A stretch of DNA of 41,522 nt from Comamonadaceae bacterium (lineage in GTDB: Bacteria; Pseudomonadota; Gammaproteobacteria; Burkholderiales; Burkholderiaceae_C), in NCBI GenBank assembly GCA_015999985.1, contig JAECRA010000038.1, forward strand, positions 1 through 41,522, given 5' to 3'. Below the pieces are notes generated by a model. It did no database searches. It was not told the origin of the DNA and worked only from the letters and a program-made list of their open reading frames with translations. The translations under genes and the position numbers were made by a program. The first letter of the stretch is position 1. Each line of letters begins with the position of its first letter. Below are positions 16,814-24,728 of this stretch, piece by piece.

Positions 16814-16871
16814 GCGGAAAAGGCATGCCAACGGCACGTCCACAACAACGTTCCATTGAAAACTTTTCCGC
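16814..16871. promoter_or_regulatory. Inverted TTTTCCG pair upstream of the monooxygenase
   Basis: GCGGAAAAG (16814-16822) and CTTTTCCGC (16863-16871) are perfect inverted copies with centres 49 bp apart, 60-117 bp before the monooxygenase start. The TTTTCCG core recurs upstream of the Bug1 and SDR2/LysR1 genes, suggesting a shared regulator. Confidence 0.5.
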
Positions 16872-16948
16872 TGAATTTTGAGTGGGGGCTGGATCGGGCG
16901 GCTCAGAGAAGTTAGAAAGCACCCGCATCACTCAAGCCGCCTGTGTCT

Positions 16949-17896
16949 CTATTCGGCTTGAATGCCAGCACCTGCGATCGTTTTCGAAATCCGGGCCCGG
17001 TCATCCATCATGAAAGCGACGAGCTCTTTGGATGGCATAGGGTTGGGTACCGCATTTCGCTCGCTGATGGCTTGCCTCATTTCCGGCTTTGCCAGTAATT
17101 TGAGCACCTGCTCTTCCAGCGCAGCCAATTCCTTGCGCGGCGTATTCTTGGGGGCAAAAATCCCCTGGTAGTCGACCTCAAGATAGCCTGGCAAGACTTC
17201 CTTGATGGTGGGAACATCCGGGAATTCCGCCAAACGATTCTCGGCGTTGACGGCCATGATTTTCAATTTTCCGCCTCGCACCAGAGGAAGTCCGGCTGTG
17301 AACGAATTGGTCATCAAATCCACGGTGCCAGCGATCACGTCAGTGACCGCACTTCCCCCCTTGTAGGGAATGCGCAGAAGTTCGATTTTTGCTGCGCTGC
17401 TCAACGCGGTGATTCCCAGATCACCGTAATAGACGAATGAATATTTTCCTGGAGATTTCTTAGCCAATTCAATCAACTCACGCAGATTGTTAGCAGGAAA
17501 ATTGACAGATGCCGAGATGATGCTGGGTATGAAGCATGTTCTGGCGACAGGAGCCAAGGATTCTAGAACCTTGAATCCATTTTTCATCATGAATTCCTGG
17601 TTGATCAGCAGATTGCCCTGTGAATACAGAACGGTCCGGCCATCCGCAGGGGCTTGTGCCACATATTGCGCCCCAATGGTGCCATTGGCACCGGCGCGGT
17701 TTTCAACGACCACCGATTCACCCATTTGGGCAGCCAGGCCTTGAGCAATGACACGTCCAATGACATCGTTAGACCCCCCGGGCGGATAAGGGACCACCAA
17801 AGTCATCTGTCGCTTGGAGCTCTGAGCCTTTGCAATAGCGGGAAATGCGAGTGCGGATACGCCGGACTGCTGTAGAAAAATCCGTCTAGTTGGCAT
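16949..17896 (-). CDS. Bug/TctC-family periplasmic solute receptor, Bug1
   Basis: A 315-residue tripartite tricarboxylate transporter receptor. The N-terminus MPTRRIFLQQSGVSALAF has a twin-arginine-like signal, and the mature protein starts MTLVVPYPPGGSNDVIGR, the family's ligand-loop motif. AGGAGA lies 4 nt before the ATG. No TctA/TctB genes are in the window, so it must serve a membrane partner elsewhere or act in sensing. It is placed between the monooxygenase and SDR2 genes, so it probably binds the substrate of this cluster or a related carboxylate. Confidence 0.92.
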   Translation of the reverse strand: MPTRRIFLQQSGVSALAFPAIAKAQSSKRQMTLVVPYPPGGSNDVIGRVIAQGLAAQMGESVVVENRAGANGTIGAQYVAQAPADGRTVLYSQGNLLINQEFMMKNGFKVLESLAPVARTCFIPSIISASVNFPANNLRELIELAKKSPGKYSFVYYGDLGITALSSAAKIELLRIPYKGGSAVTDVIAGTVDLMTNSFTAGLPLVRGGKLKIMAVNAENRLAEFPDVPTIKEVLPGYLEVDYQGIFAPKNTPRKELAALEEQVLKLLAKPEMRQAISERNAVPNPMPSKELVAFMMDDRARISKTIAGAGIQAE

Positions 17897-17986
17897 CTTG
17901 TCTCCTGTTGGTTCTTGTCTACGCGAGGTTTGCAGTCTAGAAGTACAGGCGCATCAGGTCCATGCCGTTTTTTGAATGGATTTGTG

Positions 17987-17998
17987 CGGATTTTCCGA
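17987..17998. promoter_or_regulatory. CGGATTTTCCGA motif upstream of Bug1
   Basis: CGGATTTTCCGA, with the palindromic core CGGA-TTT-TCCG, lies about 90 bp before the Bug1 start. A 13-bp identical copy (GCGGATTTTCCGA) occurs upstream of SDR2 at 18835-18847. Candidate LysR1 binding site. Confidence 0.4.
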
Positions 17999-18002
17999 AC
18001 CG

Positions 18003-18767
18003 TCAGGCCGCAGCCAGGCGCCCTCCGTCCGCCACGAAAATGGCGCCGTTGCTGAACGATGCCCTCGATGAGCTCAACCAAACCACCAGCTCAGCGATTT
18101 CCTCCATGGTTCCCAGGCGATTCATAGGATTCATGCGGGGTAGGTCGGGGTTGAGGTTGGACGACTTCATGATGAGCGGAGTCAATATGTGCCCGGGGCA
18201 CACAGCGTTGACTCGGACGCCACCTTCCCCATACTCAATTGCTGCACTTTTTGTGAGGCCAATCACGCCGTGCTTCGCTGCTGTGTAGGCAGCGGCATTC
18301 TTGAGGCCCTGCAGGCCACCGATCGAGGCGTTGTTAACAATACTGCCGCCCTTCTCCCCCATCGCAAGAATCTCGTATTTCATGCACAGGAAAACACCCG
18401 TCAGATTGACATCCATCATTCGCTGCCAGTCCGCAAGCTCCAACTGCGCGAGCGACTTGCCGCGGCTGTTGGACTCTACGGTCCCTATGCCCGCATTGTT
18501 GAAATAGCAATCCACACGCCCGAATTCGTCCACGGCTTCAGAGATCATGGCCTTGACATCTTCCTCAACGGCCACATCCGCCCTGACGGCGTGAGCACTG
18601 CCTTCGAGGCGCCGTATTTCATCCACTGTTTCCTGCGCCGCTTCTAAATTTCTATCCACGACGCAGACCGAGGCGCCCTCACGCGCAAATGCCAACGCAG
18701 TCGCGCGGCCAATGCCGGAGCCCGCGCCAGTTACGAGGGAGGTCTTTTCTTCCAGAAGTTTTTTCAC
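18003..18767 (-). CDS. Short-chain dehydrogenase/reductase, SDR2
   Basis: A 254-residue classical SDR: TGAGSGIG cofactor loop, D in VVDRN (favouring NAD), NNAGIG, and YxxxK in YTAAKHGV. The start is a GTG at 18767 with only a weak binding site. It is divergent from LysR1 across 151 bp. With SDR1 it gives the Baeyer-Villiger cluster two alcohol dehydrogenase candidates, one perhaps acting on the substrate alcohol and the other on a hydroxyacid after lactone opening. Substrate unknown. Confidence 0.92.
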   Translation of the reverse strand: MKKLLEEKTSLVTGAGSGIGRATALAFAREGASVCVVDRNLEAAQETVDEIRRLEGSAHAVRADVAVEEDVKAMISEAVDEFGRVDCYFNNAGIGTVESNSRGKSLAQLELADWQRMMDVNLTGVFLCMKYEILAMGEKGGSIVNNASIGGLQGLKNAAAYTAAKHGVIGLTKSAAIEYGEGGVRVNAVCPGHILTPLIMKSSNLNPDLPRMNPMNRLGTMEEIAELVVWLSSSRASFSNGAIFVADGGRLAAA

Positions 18768-18835
18768 GACGAGCTTCTCAACTATATGGTGATTTTTTTG
18801 GACCAGTTTATTTATCTAACGCCTAGTGGTCCACG

Positions 18836-18871
18836 CGGATTTTCCGATCAATGTATGCTGCTTTTCCGATC
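18836..18871. promoter_or_regulatory. TTTTCCGATC direct repeats between SDR2 and LysR1
   Basis: TTTTCCGATC occurs at 18840-18849 and 18862-18871, exactly 22 bp apart, so both copies face the same side of the helix. The first copy is part of CGGATTTTCCG. The position between divergent genes is typical for LysR regulators. Confidence 0.55.
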
Positions 18872-18918
18872 TATCGGCCTTTTTGCATGCTTGCGGCGAT
18901 ACGAGGGTAGAATTTTTC

Positions 18919-19839
18919 ATGAGCACCGTACCGGTTGATCTAATACAGCTTCGGACTTTTGTGGTCGTGGCAGAGGAGCGCCATTTGACACGAGGTGCCG
19001 AACGATTGCATATGAGCCAGTCGTCGGCCAGTGCACATGTCAAGGCGATTGAAGAGCGGCTCGACACACAACTGTTCATCCGCGCCAACCGCCGCCTTGA
19101 ACTGACAGAGTCAGGCCAGCACCTTTTTCCCAAGGCCAAGGCGCTTTTGAACGAAGCTGCCGTATTCACCGCCTTCGCCCGGGAATTGCGGGGTGAAGTC
19201 AAAGGCAGTCTGTCGATCGGCGTCAGCGGAGATCCCTCGTCCACCCGAATCGCGGAAGTTGCTGCAAGGCTGCGCAGAGACCATGCGTTGATAGACCTGC
19301 ACCTGGATGCCAGGCCTTCTTCCGGGGTTCAACAAGGACTGGAAAACGGTGAACTGGACGTCGGCGTATGTCTGGCACAGCCTACCAACCCGGATTTTCA
19401 ATACCACCTGCTTCAGAACGTTCGTTTCAGAATCGCTGGGCCCACAGCCTGGAAAGACGTGATCGAGGGCGCGTCAGATCTGGCTGATTTGGCGGACTTG
19501 CCCTGGGTAGTGCCTTCCAGCAGCGACATGTCAGGCGCCATCATCCAGGACCGTATCTTTGCTTCGCGAGGCTTGAAGATCAACGCTGTGATTCATTTCA
19601 ATAACGCGACGCTCGCCCACGCCATGATGCGTGAAGGTGTGGGTCTCATGCTCATGCGCGAAGAGTTTGCCCTGAAGGGCAAGGCCGAAGGTTACCTGGC
19701 CTTGTCTTCCATCGAACCAGATCAGATGCCGCTGACGCTCGCTCACTTGTCAAGCCGCAGTCGGGATCCGCTCATCCTTGCATTCCTGAATGCGGCGCAG
19801 CAGGTATGGCCGGACATGGCGTCTGTTCCGGCCAGCTGA
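18919..19839 (+). CDS. LysR-family transcriptional regulator, LysR1
   Basis: A 306-residue LysR protein: N-terminal winged helix-turn-helix (LIQLRTFVVVAEERHLTRGA, then SQSSASAHVKAIEERL) and a two-lobed effector domain. The ATG at 18919 gives the usual N-terminus; the longer frame from 18826 adds 31 residues unlike any LysR start. It is divergent from SDR2 and probably controls the leftward cluster through the TTTTCCG sites. The effector is likely a pathway intermediate. Confidence 0.92.
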   Translation: MSTVPVDLIQLRTFVVVAEERHLTRGAERLHMSQSSASAHVKAIEERLDTQLFIRANRRLELTESGQHLFPKAKALLNEAAVFTAFARELRGEVKGSLSIGVSGDPSSTRIAEVAARLRRDHALIDLHLDARPSSGVQQGLENGELDVGVCLAQPTNPDFQYHLLQNVRFRIAGPTAWKDVIEGASDLADLADLPWVVPSSSDMSGAIIQDRIFASRGLKINAVIHFNNATLAHAMMREGVGLMLMREEFALKGKAEGYLALSSIEPDQMPLTLAHLSSRSRDPLILAFLNAAQQVWPDMASVPAS

Positions 19840-19907
19840 GCTCGAAAGGTATTCTCTCCTGGTCCATGAAGTCCTCGGAGGCTCAGCCGTTCGGAGCTGT
19901 CGTGCCT

Positions 19908-20900
19908 TCAATTAGCTGAGATATTCATGGACTTCAACAAGGTTGCCCAACGCTGCGTTTCGTCGCCGATGAATTTCGCGAACTCTTCAGGAGAACTGGG
20001 TTTGGGGTCCATCCCCTGTGCAATAAGCTTGGATCGTATTTCAGGATTATTCAAAGTCTTGAGTAGTGCGTCATTGAGCTGCTTTTGAATGTCTGCCGGG
20101 AGATTGGCCGGAGCTATCAGACCGTACCACGTCGACATGTCGTAAGAAGGCAGTCCTGACTCCGCAATGGTCGGGATGTCAGGTGCGGCCGCACTGCGTT
20201 TGTTCATAGTGATGCCTAGAGCGCGCAATTGGCCTCGCTTCACCAAAGGAACTGCCGTTGGCAGATTTGGAAACGCGAGCGAGACATTTCCCGAAATCAG
20301 GTCCGGCATGAGGTTTCCAGATCCCTTATAGGGGATGTGCATCATGTCGACCTTGGCGTAGTACTTGAACATCTCACCTGAAAGATGCACAGACGCACCC
20401 ACACCGGAGGAGGCAAAGTTCAGCTTTCCGGGATTCGCCTTTGCAAAACTTATCAGTTCTTGCACCGTCTTGAACGGCGAGTTGGCCGGAACCACGAGAA
20501 CATTAGGCGCGCTCAGCACTTGCCCGATAGGCGTGAAATCCTTGACGGGATCGTAGCGAGCCTCTTTGTACAGCGATGGATTAGTTGCATGGCCGATAGA
20601 GGTATAGAAAAGCGTGTATCCATCAGGCTCTGCACGCCGCACCATTTCTGTCGCAAGATTTCCGTTCGCTCCCGCCCTGTTCTCCACAATGAACGATTGG
20701 CCCATGATCGTGCTGAAGGACTGCGCAATAAGGCGCGCTACGGCATCACCGCTCCCACCTGGGGTGAATCCAACTACGATACGCACCGGCCGGACTGGGT
20801 AGTCTGCAGCCGCCGCTGACAGCGAAGTGCTCAGTGCCGATCCAGCCAGTGCGATTGAGATAGCGCGCAAAAATAGTTGACGGGATACGAGGTTACTCAT
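19908..20900 (-). CDS. Bug/TctC-family periplasmic solute receptor, Bug2
   Basis: A 330-residue receptor with a Sec signal (LFLRAISIALAGSALSTSLS) and the mature start YPVRPVRIVVGFTPGGSGDA. It begins 3 nt after the CoA-transferase B stop with GGAGA upstream, so it is the last gene of the thiolase/CoA-transferase operon. Receptors of this kind bind carboxylates or aromatic and heterocyclic acids. The operon context suggests a carboxylic acid that is activated to its CoA ester by the adjacent transferase. Confidence 0.93.
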   Translation of the reverse strand: MSNLVSRQLFLRAISIALAGSALSTSLSAAAADYPVRPVRIVVGFTPGGSGDAVARLIAQSFSTIMGQSFIVENRAGANGNLATEMVRRAEPDGYTLFYTSIGHATNPSLYKEARYDPVKDFTPIGQVLSAPNVLVVPANSPFKTVQELISFAKANPGKLNFASSGVGASVHLSGEMFKYYAKVDMMHIPYKGSGNLMPDLISGNVSLAFPNLPTAVPLVKRGQLRALGITMNKRSAAAPDIPTIAESGLPSYDMSTWYGLIAPANLPADIQKQLNDALLKTLNNPEIRSKLIAQGMDPKPSSPEEFAKFIGDETQRWATLLKSMNISAN

Positions 20901-20903
20901 GCT

Positions 20904-21560
20904 TCATGTCTCCATTAGATTTAGTTGGGAAATATTTTCGAGTTCAGAATGCGTTAGACCATCGACCCGATGCAGGACCCGCAGGCCGTGGGGTGTCACC
21001 TCGAGGGTGGCCAGATCGGTATAGATTCGGTTGACCACACCAACCCCTGTCAACGGATAGGAGCAGCGCTCGACGAGCTTGGATTCGCCGCGTTTGGTGC
21101 GGTGCTCCATCATGACGAACACTTGTTTGGCACCTCGAGCGAGGTCCATGGCCCCTCCAACCGCAGGGATAGCGTCACGATCAAGCGTTCGCCAGTTCGC
21201 GAGGTCTCCGCTGCTGGAAACCTGGAATGCGCCTAATACGCAAATATCCAGGTGTCCGCCACGAATCATGGAGAATGAATCACCGTGGTGAAAGATGGAG
21301 CCGCCCGGAAGCAAGGTCACGTTTTGCTTGCCTGCATTGACGAGTTCGGAGTCCACCTCATCGCCCTGCGCAAGCGGACCCATGCCCAAGATTCCGTTCT
21401 CACTCTGGATGATGATTTCTCGATCTGAGGGAAGACAGTTGGCGATCATCATCGGTAATCCGATTCCCAGATTGACGTATGCGCCTTCAGGAATATCACC
21501 AACTATTGCCTCGGCGATCTGAGCGGAGGTTCTAGGTGTGTACGCTAATTTTGAGTTCAT
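20904..21560 (-). CDS. CoA-transferase subunit B (3-oxoacid CoA-transferase family)
   Basis: A 218-residue beta subunit of a family I CoA transferase. Catalytic E54 lies in IIQSENGILGMGP, where it forms the glutamyl-CoA intermediate. The glycine-rich segments YVNLGIGLP and PAVGGAMDLA are also typical. It overlaps the A subunit by 4 nt (ATGA), and the two form the enzyme. It moves CoA from a donor such as succinyl-CoA to a 3-oxoacid or other acid. Specificity (adipate, acetoacetate or other) cannot be decided from sequence alone. Confidence 0.93.
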   Translation of the reverse strand: MNSKLAYTPRTSAQIAEAIVGDIPEGAYVNLGIGLPMMIANCLPSDREIIIQSENGILGMGPLAQGDEVDSELVNAGKQNVTLLPGGSIFHHGDSFSMIRGGHLDICVLGAFQVSSSGDLANWRTLDRDAIPAVGGAMDLARGAKQVFVMMEHRTKRGESKLVERCSYPLTGVGVVNRIYTDLATLEVTPHGLRVLHRVDGLTHSELENISQLNLMET

Positions 21561-22231
21561 GCTGTTCCGCCTGCGACGTGCACGACTCTCTGCACGTAAA
21601 TTCCGGGAGTGATGACCGCCTCGGGATCAATCCCACCGAGCTCGACCAGCTGCGATGCCTGCGCGATCGTGCAGCGTGCAGCTGCTGCCATCAGCGGACC
21701 AAAGTTGCGTCCTGATCTCCTGTAGGTGAGATTTCCCCACCGGTCAGCCAGATCCGCCTTGATAAGTGCGAAGTCTGCATGAATCGGCAACTCGAGAAGG
21801 AACTCTTCGCCGTTTATCAACTTGCTTTCCTTGCCTTGCGCGAGCTCTGTTCCAACGCCGGTGGGTGTGTAGAACCCGGCTATACCAGCGCCAGCTGCTC
21901 GAATGCGCTCCGCAAGAGTGCCTTGAGGTACTAGTTCAAGAGCGAGCTTGCCAGCACGGTATAAATCATCGAATGCGTTGGATCCGGGCTGACGTGGGAA
22001 GGAACAAACGACCTTGCTGACCAGTCCTGCAAGCACCAAATTGCTAATGCCCTTGCCTTGACTGCCTGCGTTGTTGCTCACGATGGTGAGCTCGCGTGAT
22101 CCGCGCTCAAGCAAGCCATTCACCAATTCAAATGGAAGGCCAGCGCCGCCGAATCCCGAGATCATGATGACGGAACCATCTCCAATTCCGTCAAGGGCAG
22201 ATTCCAGGGTTGGAACAATTTTGTTGATCAT
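21557..22231 (-). CDS. CoA-transferase subunit A (3-oxoacid CoA-transferase family)
   Basis: A 224-residue alpha subunit with the family I signature region SGFGGAGLPFELVNGL near the N-terminus, and later FYTPTGVGTELAQGKE. It is coupled to subunit B downstream and overlaps the DUF35 gene upstream, each by 4 nt. It acts with subunit B as a heteromer in the cytoplasm. The close packing with the thiolase-like gene suggests that the CoA ester made here is processed by that protein or made from its product. Confidence 0.93.
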   Translation of the reverse strand: MINKIVPTLESALDGIGDGSVIMISGFGGAGLPFELVNGLLERGSRELTIVSNNAGSQGKGISNLVLAGLVSKVVCSFPRQPGSNAFDDLYRAGKLALELVPQGTLAERIRAAGAGIAGFYTPTGVGTELAQGKESKLINGEEFLLELPIHADFALIKADLADRWGNLTYRRSGRNFGPLMAAAARCTIAQASQLVELGGIDPEAVITPGIYVQRVVHVAGGTA

Positions 22232-22653
22232 GCGGAGAGTTCCTGAGATGCCGACTGAACATGAGGAGCGAATACCGGGATGGGATAGTCACCGTCCGTC
22301 GCCTGGAACTGCACCTGTACCTGGTCACCAATCCTCCATGCCTCGGAGTCCTTGCCAACTAAATGCGTCAGCATGGATGGCCCCTCTGCCAAAGTCACGT
22401 AAGCCAGTACAAATGGCTGGTTTGCGTGCCGCGTCACGGTGTACGAATACACCCTCGCCAGACCCGTCGATGGTTCCAAATTCACATCGCTACCCATGCA
22501 ATGGGGACATATGGCGCGTGGATACCAATGCGCCCGATCACAAGTTCGGCAACGGGGAACGAGAAAAACTCCGTCACGAGCAGCATTCCAGAAGCCTTGC
22601 GTTTCGGGCGTTGGAATGGGGGAAGGTGCCAAAGGCTTGGTCAAGTCAGACAT
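22228..22653 (-). CDS. DUF35 OB-fold zinc-ribbon protein (thiolase partner)
   Basis: A 141-residue acyl-CoA-associated protein with an N-terminal rubredoxin-like zinc ribbon (CRTCDRAHWYPRAICPHCMG, four cysteines) and an OB fold. Family members form complexes with thiolase- or HMG-CoA-synthase-like proteins and help bind acyl-CoA. It starts 7 nt after the thiolase-like gene, the usual arrangement of this pair. It probably binds the CoA moiety in a complex with the upstream product. Confidence 0.9.
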   Translation of the reverse strand: MSDLTKPLAPSPIPTPETQGFWNAARDGVFLVPRCRTCDRAHWYPRAICPHCMGSDVNLEPSTGLARVYSYTVTRHANQPFVLAYVTLAEGPSMLTHLVGKDSEAWRIGDQVQVQFQATDGDYPIPVFAPHVQSASQELSA

Positions 22654-22660
22654 CCGGATT

Positions 22661-23830
22661 TCACTCTCGTTCCAAAATGAGGGTTGCGCTTCCGTGCCGC
22701 GTTGCCAACATTCCCCCCGTACCCTGAGCTAAAGCAAGGGAGCAGTTCGCAACCTGGACGGCGGGATGAGCTTCGCCCCGAAGTTGACGAACCGCTTCAA
22801 TCACTTTCGTCATGCCTCCGCGGTTGCCGGGATGGTTGTTGCACAGACCACCTCCGTCTGTGTTGACCGGAAGACGCCCCACACCAGAGATGAGGTTTCC
22901 GTCTGCGACAAACGCCCCCCCTTTGCCTGGAGCACAAAAACCCAGGTCCTCCAACTGCATCAACACGGTGATGGTGAAGCTGTCATAGATAGATGCGTAC
23001 TGAATGTCCTGCGGTGTCACTCCAGCTTCAGCGAAGGCTTGAGCACCAGACCACTTCGCACCCGAGTAGGTGAGATCAATCTCCCCGGCCATGGTGTGTT
23101 TTACCGTCTCGCCAGCCCCGAGGATCTTCACCCGAGGACGGTTCAATTTTTTCGCTATCTCAGGCCTGGCAACGACAAGCGCGCCCCCACCGTCACTCAC
23201 GACACAGCAGTCCAGACGGTGCAAGGGGTCTGCCACCATCGGTGATTGAAGCACCTCTTCGACGGTCACCGTCTTGCGAAGCATCGCGTTGGGGTTGTGT
23301 TGAGCATGATGTGATGCAGCAACCTTGATCCACGCGAGTTGCTCGCTCGTTGTGCCGTACTCATACATGTGCCGCCGTGCGCACAAGGCGTACCCGTTTG
23401 CATTGGCAATGCCATACGGGAATTCCCATTGGAAGTCAGGTTTCGAAGGCTTTCTTACTCGAGGAGTTGTCCCGGTCGCAACGCCTTCGCTACGGGGACG
23501 CCCCGCCAAGGTGATCAGTGCAACGTTGCATTTCCCCGCTGCAATGGCTTGGGCTGCATGGGATACCAATGTGATGTAGGACGCTCCGCCGATATCGGTC
23601 GAATCGACATGGCGAGGTCGAAGATTAAGGTACTCGACCATTGACGTCGGCCCCATACCGGGCGCATCCGCTGAACAAAAGTACCCGTCGACATCGTCTT
23701 TTGTCAGCCCGGCATCCACAAGTGCGCCATGGGCAACTTCCGCGTGCAACTGAGCAACCGACGTGTGCGGCGCCTTGCGGGTCGGGTGTTCAAAGGCGCC
23801 CACGATGTACGCCCTTCCGTATAAGCTCAT
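22661..23830 (-). CDS. Thiolase-superfamily protein (SCP2/lipid-transfer type)
   Basis: A 389-residue thiolase-fold protein. Where biosynthetic or degradative thiolases have the nucleophile Cys, the sequence reads DIGGASYITLVSHA, with no Cys. The later Cys/His region is LCNNHPGNRGGM, and YDSFTITVLMQLEDLGFC is typical of the SCP2-type branch. With the DUF35 partner it may catalyse retro-aldol or aldol chemistry, as known for steroid side-chain complexes, rather than thiolysis. GAGG precedes the ATG. It is the first gene of the leftward operon and divergent from IclR1. Confidence 0.88.
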   Translation of the reverse strand: MSLYGRAYIVGAFEHPTRKAPHTSVAQLHAEVAHGALVDAGLTKDDVDGYFCSADAPGMGPTSMVEYLNLRPRHVDSTDIGGASYITLVSHAAQAIAAGKCNVALITLAGRPRSEGVATGTTPRVRKPSKPDFQWEFPYGIANANGYALCARRHMYEYGTTSEQLAWIKVAASHHAQHNPNAMLRKTVTVEEVLQSPMVADPLHRLDCCVVSDGGGALVVARPEIAKKLNRPRVKILGAGETVKHTMAGEIDLTYSGAKWSGAQAFAEAGVTPQDIQYASIYDSFTITVLMQLEDLGFCAPGKGGAFVADGNLISGVGRLPVNTDGGGLCNNHPGNRGGMTKVIEAVRQLRGEAHPAVQVANCSLALAQGTGGMLATRHGSATLILERE

Positions 23831-23844
23831 TTCATGCCTCAGAT

Positions 23845-23865
23845 AAATAGAAGACGTTTCTATTT
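23845..23865. promoter_or_regulatory. 21-bp palindrome between thiolase-like and IclR1 genes
   Basis: AAATAGAA, 5 nt, TTCTATTT: a perfect 8-5-8 inverted repeat in the 65-bp divergent gap, 15 bp from the thiolase-like start and 31 bp from the IclR1 start. It is the obvious operator for IclR1, controlling both genes. Confidence 0.65.
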
Positions 23866-23895
23866 TTTTGAGTATTAGAATTTCATATCAATCCG

Positions 23896-24654
23896 ATGTC
23901 AACCACTAACGTTCAAACGATGACAAAAAGCGTCAAACCCGAAAAAGCAGAAGGTGTCGCTGCGGTCAACCGCGCGCTTGCGGTACTGCAAGCGTTCGAG
24001 CACGCGCCAGAGGGCCAGTCCCTGGCTGTCTTGGCAACCACCACAGGTCTCTACGAGAGCACTATCTTGCGATTGCTGGATTCATTGATAGGTGCTGGGT
24101 TCGTGAAGCGCCTCTCGGATGGGCGCTATGTGGTGGGCCCCAAGGTGCTTCCACTTGCGGAGATGTACCGTCAGTCTTTTCGCCTGGCTGACTACGCTCT
24201 ACCGCGATTGCGGCAACTCGCGGCAGATTCGCAGGAGTGCGCAGGACTGTATGTTCGAGAGGGAGATCGACGCGTGTGTCTGCATCATGTGCAGCCGCAG
24301 CGCACTGTGAGAACCCATGTGCTGGAAGGTGAAATGTTTCCGCTCGACAAGGGTGCAGCTGGCCGGGTGATTCTTGCGCTGGATGAGGCGATGACAGGTA
24401 AACCTTACGACCAGATCCGCAAGCAAGGGTATGCGGTGACCAGCAAGGAACGGGATCCTGAAAGCGCGGCGATTGCGTGCCCTGTTTTCGCGCGTGGCAC
24501 CCGGCTGCTGGGTGCCATCTCCCTGGTCATTCCCTTGTACCGCTTTTCGCCAACAGCAGTGGAGCGCTTACTACCTATGGTCCAGCGTCAAGCGCTGTCA
24601 CTTACGCATGACCTCGGTGGTATCTCTCCATACGCCCACCGTGAGCTTGACTGA
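23896..24654 (+). CDS. IclR-family transcriptional regulator, IclR1
   Basis: A 252-residue protein with an N-terminal winged helix-turn-helix (VNRALAVLQAFEHAPEGQSL onward) and an IclR effector domain with the conserved block AIACPVFARGTRLLGAISLV. It is divergent from the thiolase/CoA-transferase operon with a 21-bp palindrome between. The ATG at 23896 has no clear binding site; an in-frame ATG at 23920 is an alternative. It probably responds to a pathway acid and controls the leftward operon. Confidence 0.92.
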   Translation: MSTTNVQTMTKSVKPEKAEGVAAVNRALAVLQAFEHAPEGQSLAVLATTTGLYESTILRLLDSLIGAGFVKRLSDGRYVVGPKVLPLAEMYRQSFRLADYALPRLRQLAADSQECAGLYVREGDRRVCLHHVQPQRTVRTHVLEGEMFPLDKGAAGRVILALDEAMTGKPYDQIRKQGYAVTSKERDPESAAIACPVFARGTRLLGAISLVIPLYRFSPTAVERLLPMVQRQALSLTHDLGGISPYAHRELD

Positions 24655-24673
24655 GTTGAGCAAACTCAACTCA
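24652..24673. terminator. Strong hairpin at the IclR1 stop codon
   Basis: TGAGTTGAG (24652-24660), loop CAAA, CTCAACTCA (24665-24673): a perfect 9-4-9 stem-loop beginning with the IclR1 TGA itself. No U-tract follows on either strand, so it may be a bidirectional terminator or an RNA stabiliser between convergent genes. Confidence 0.45.
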
Positions 24674-24728
24674 TGTCAACGCTTCAGCTAAACCAAGTAC
24701 AAGCTGTAGACCTTGCTACGCTGCAACG

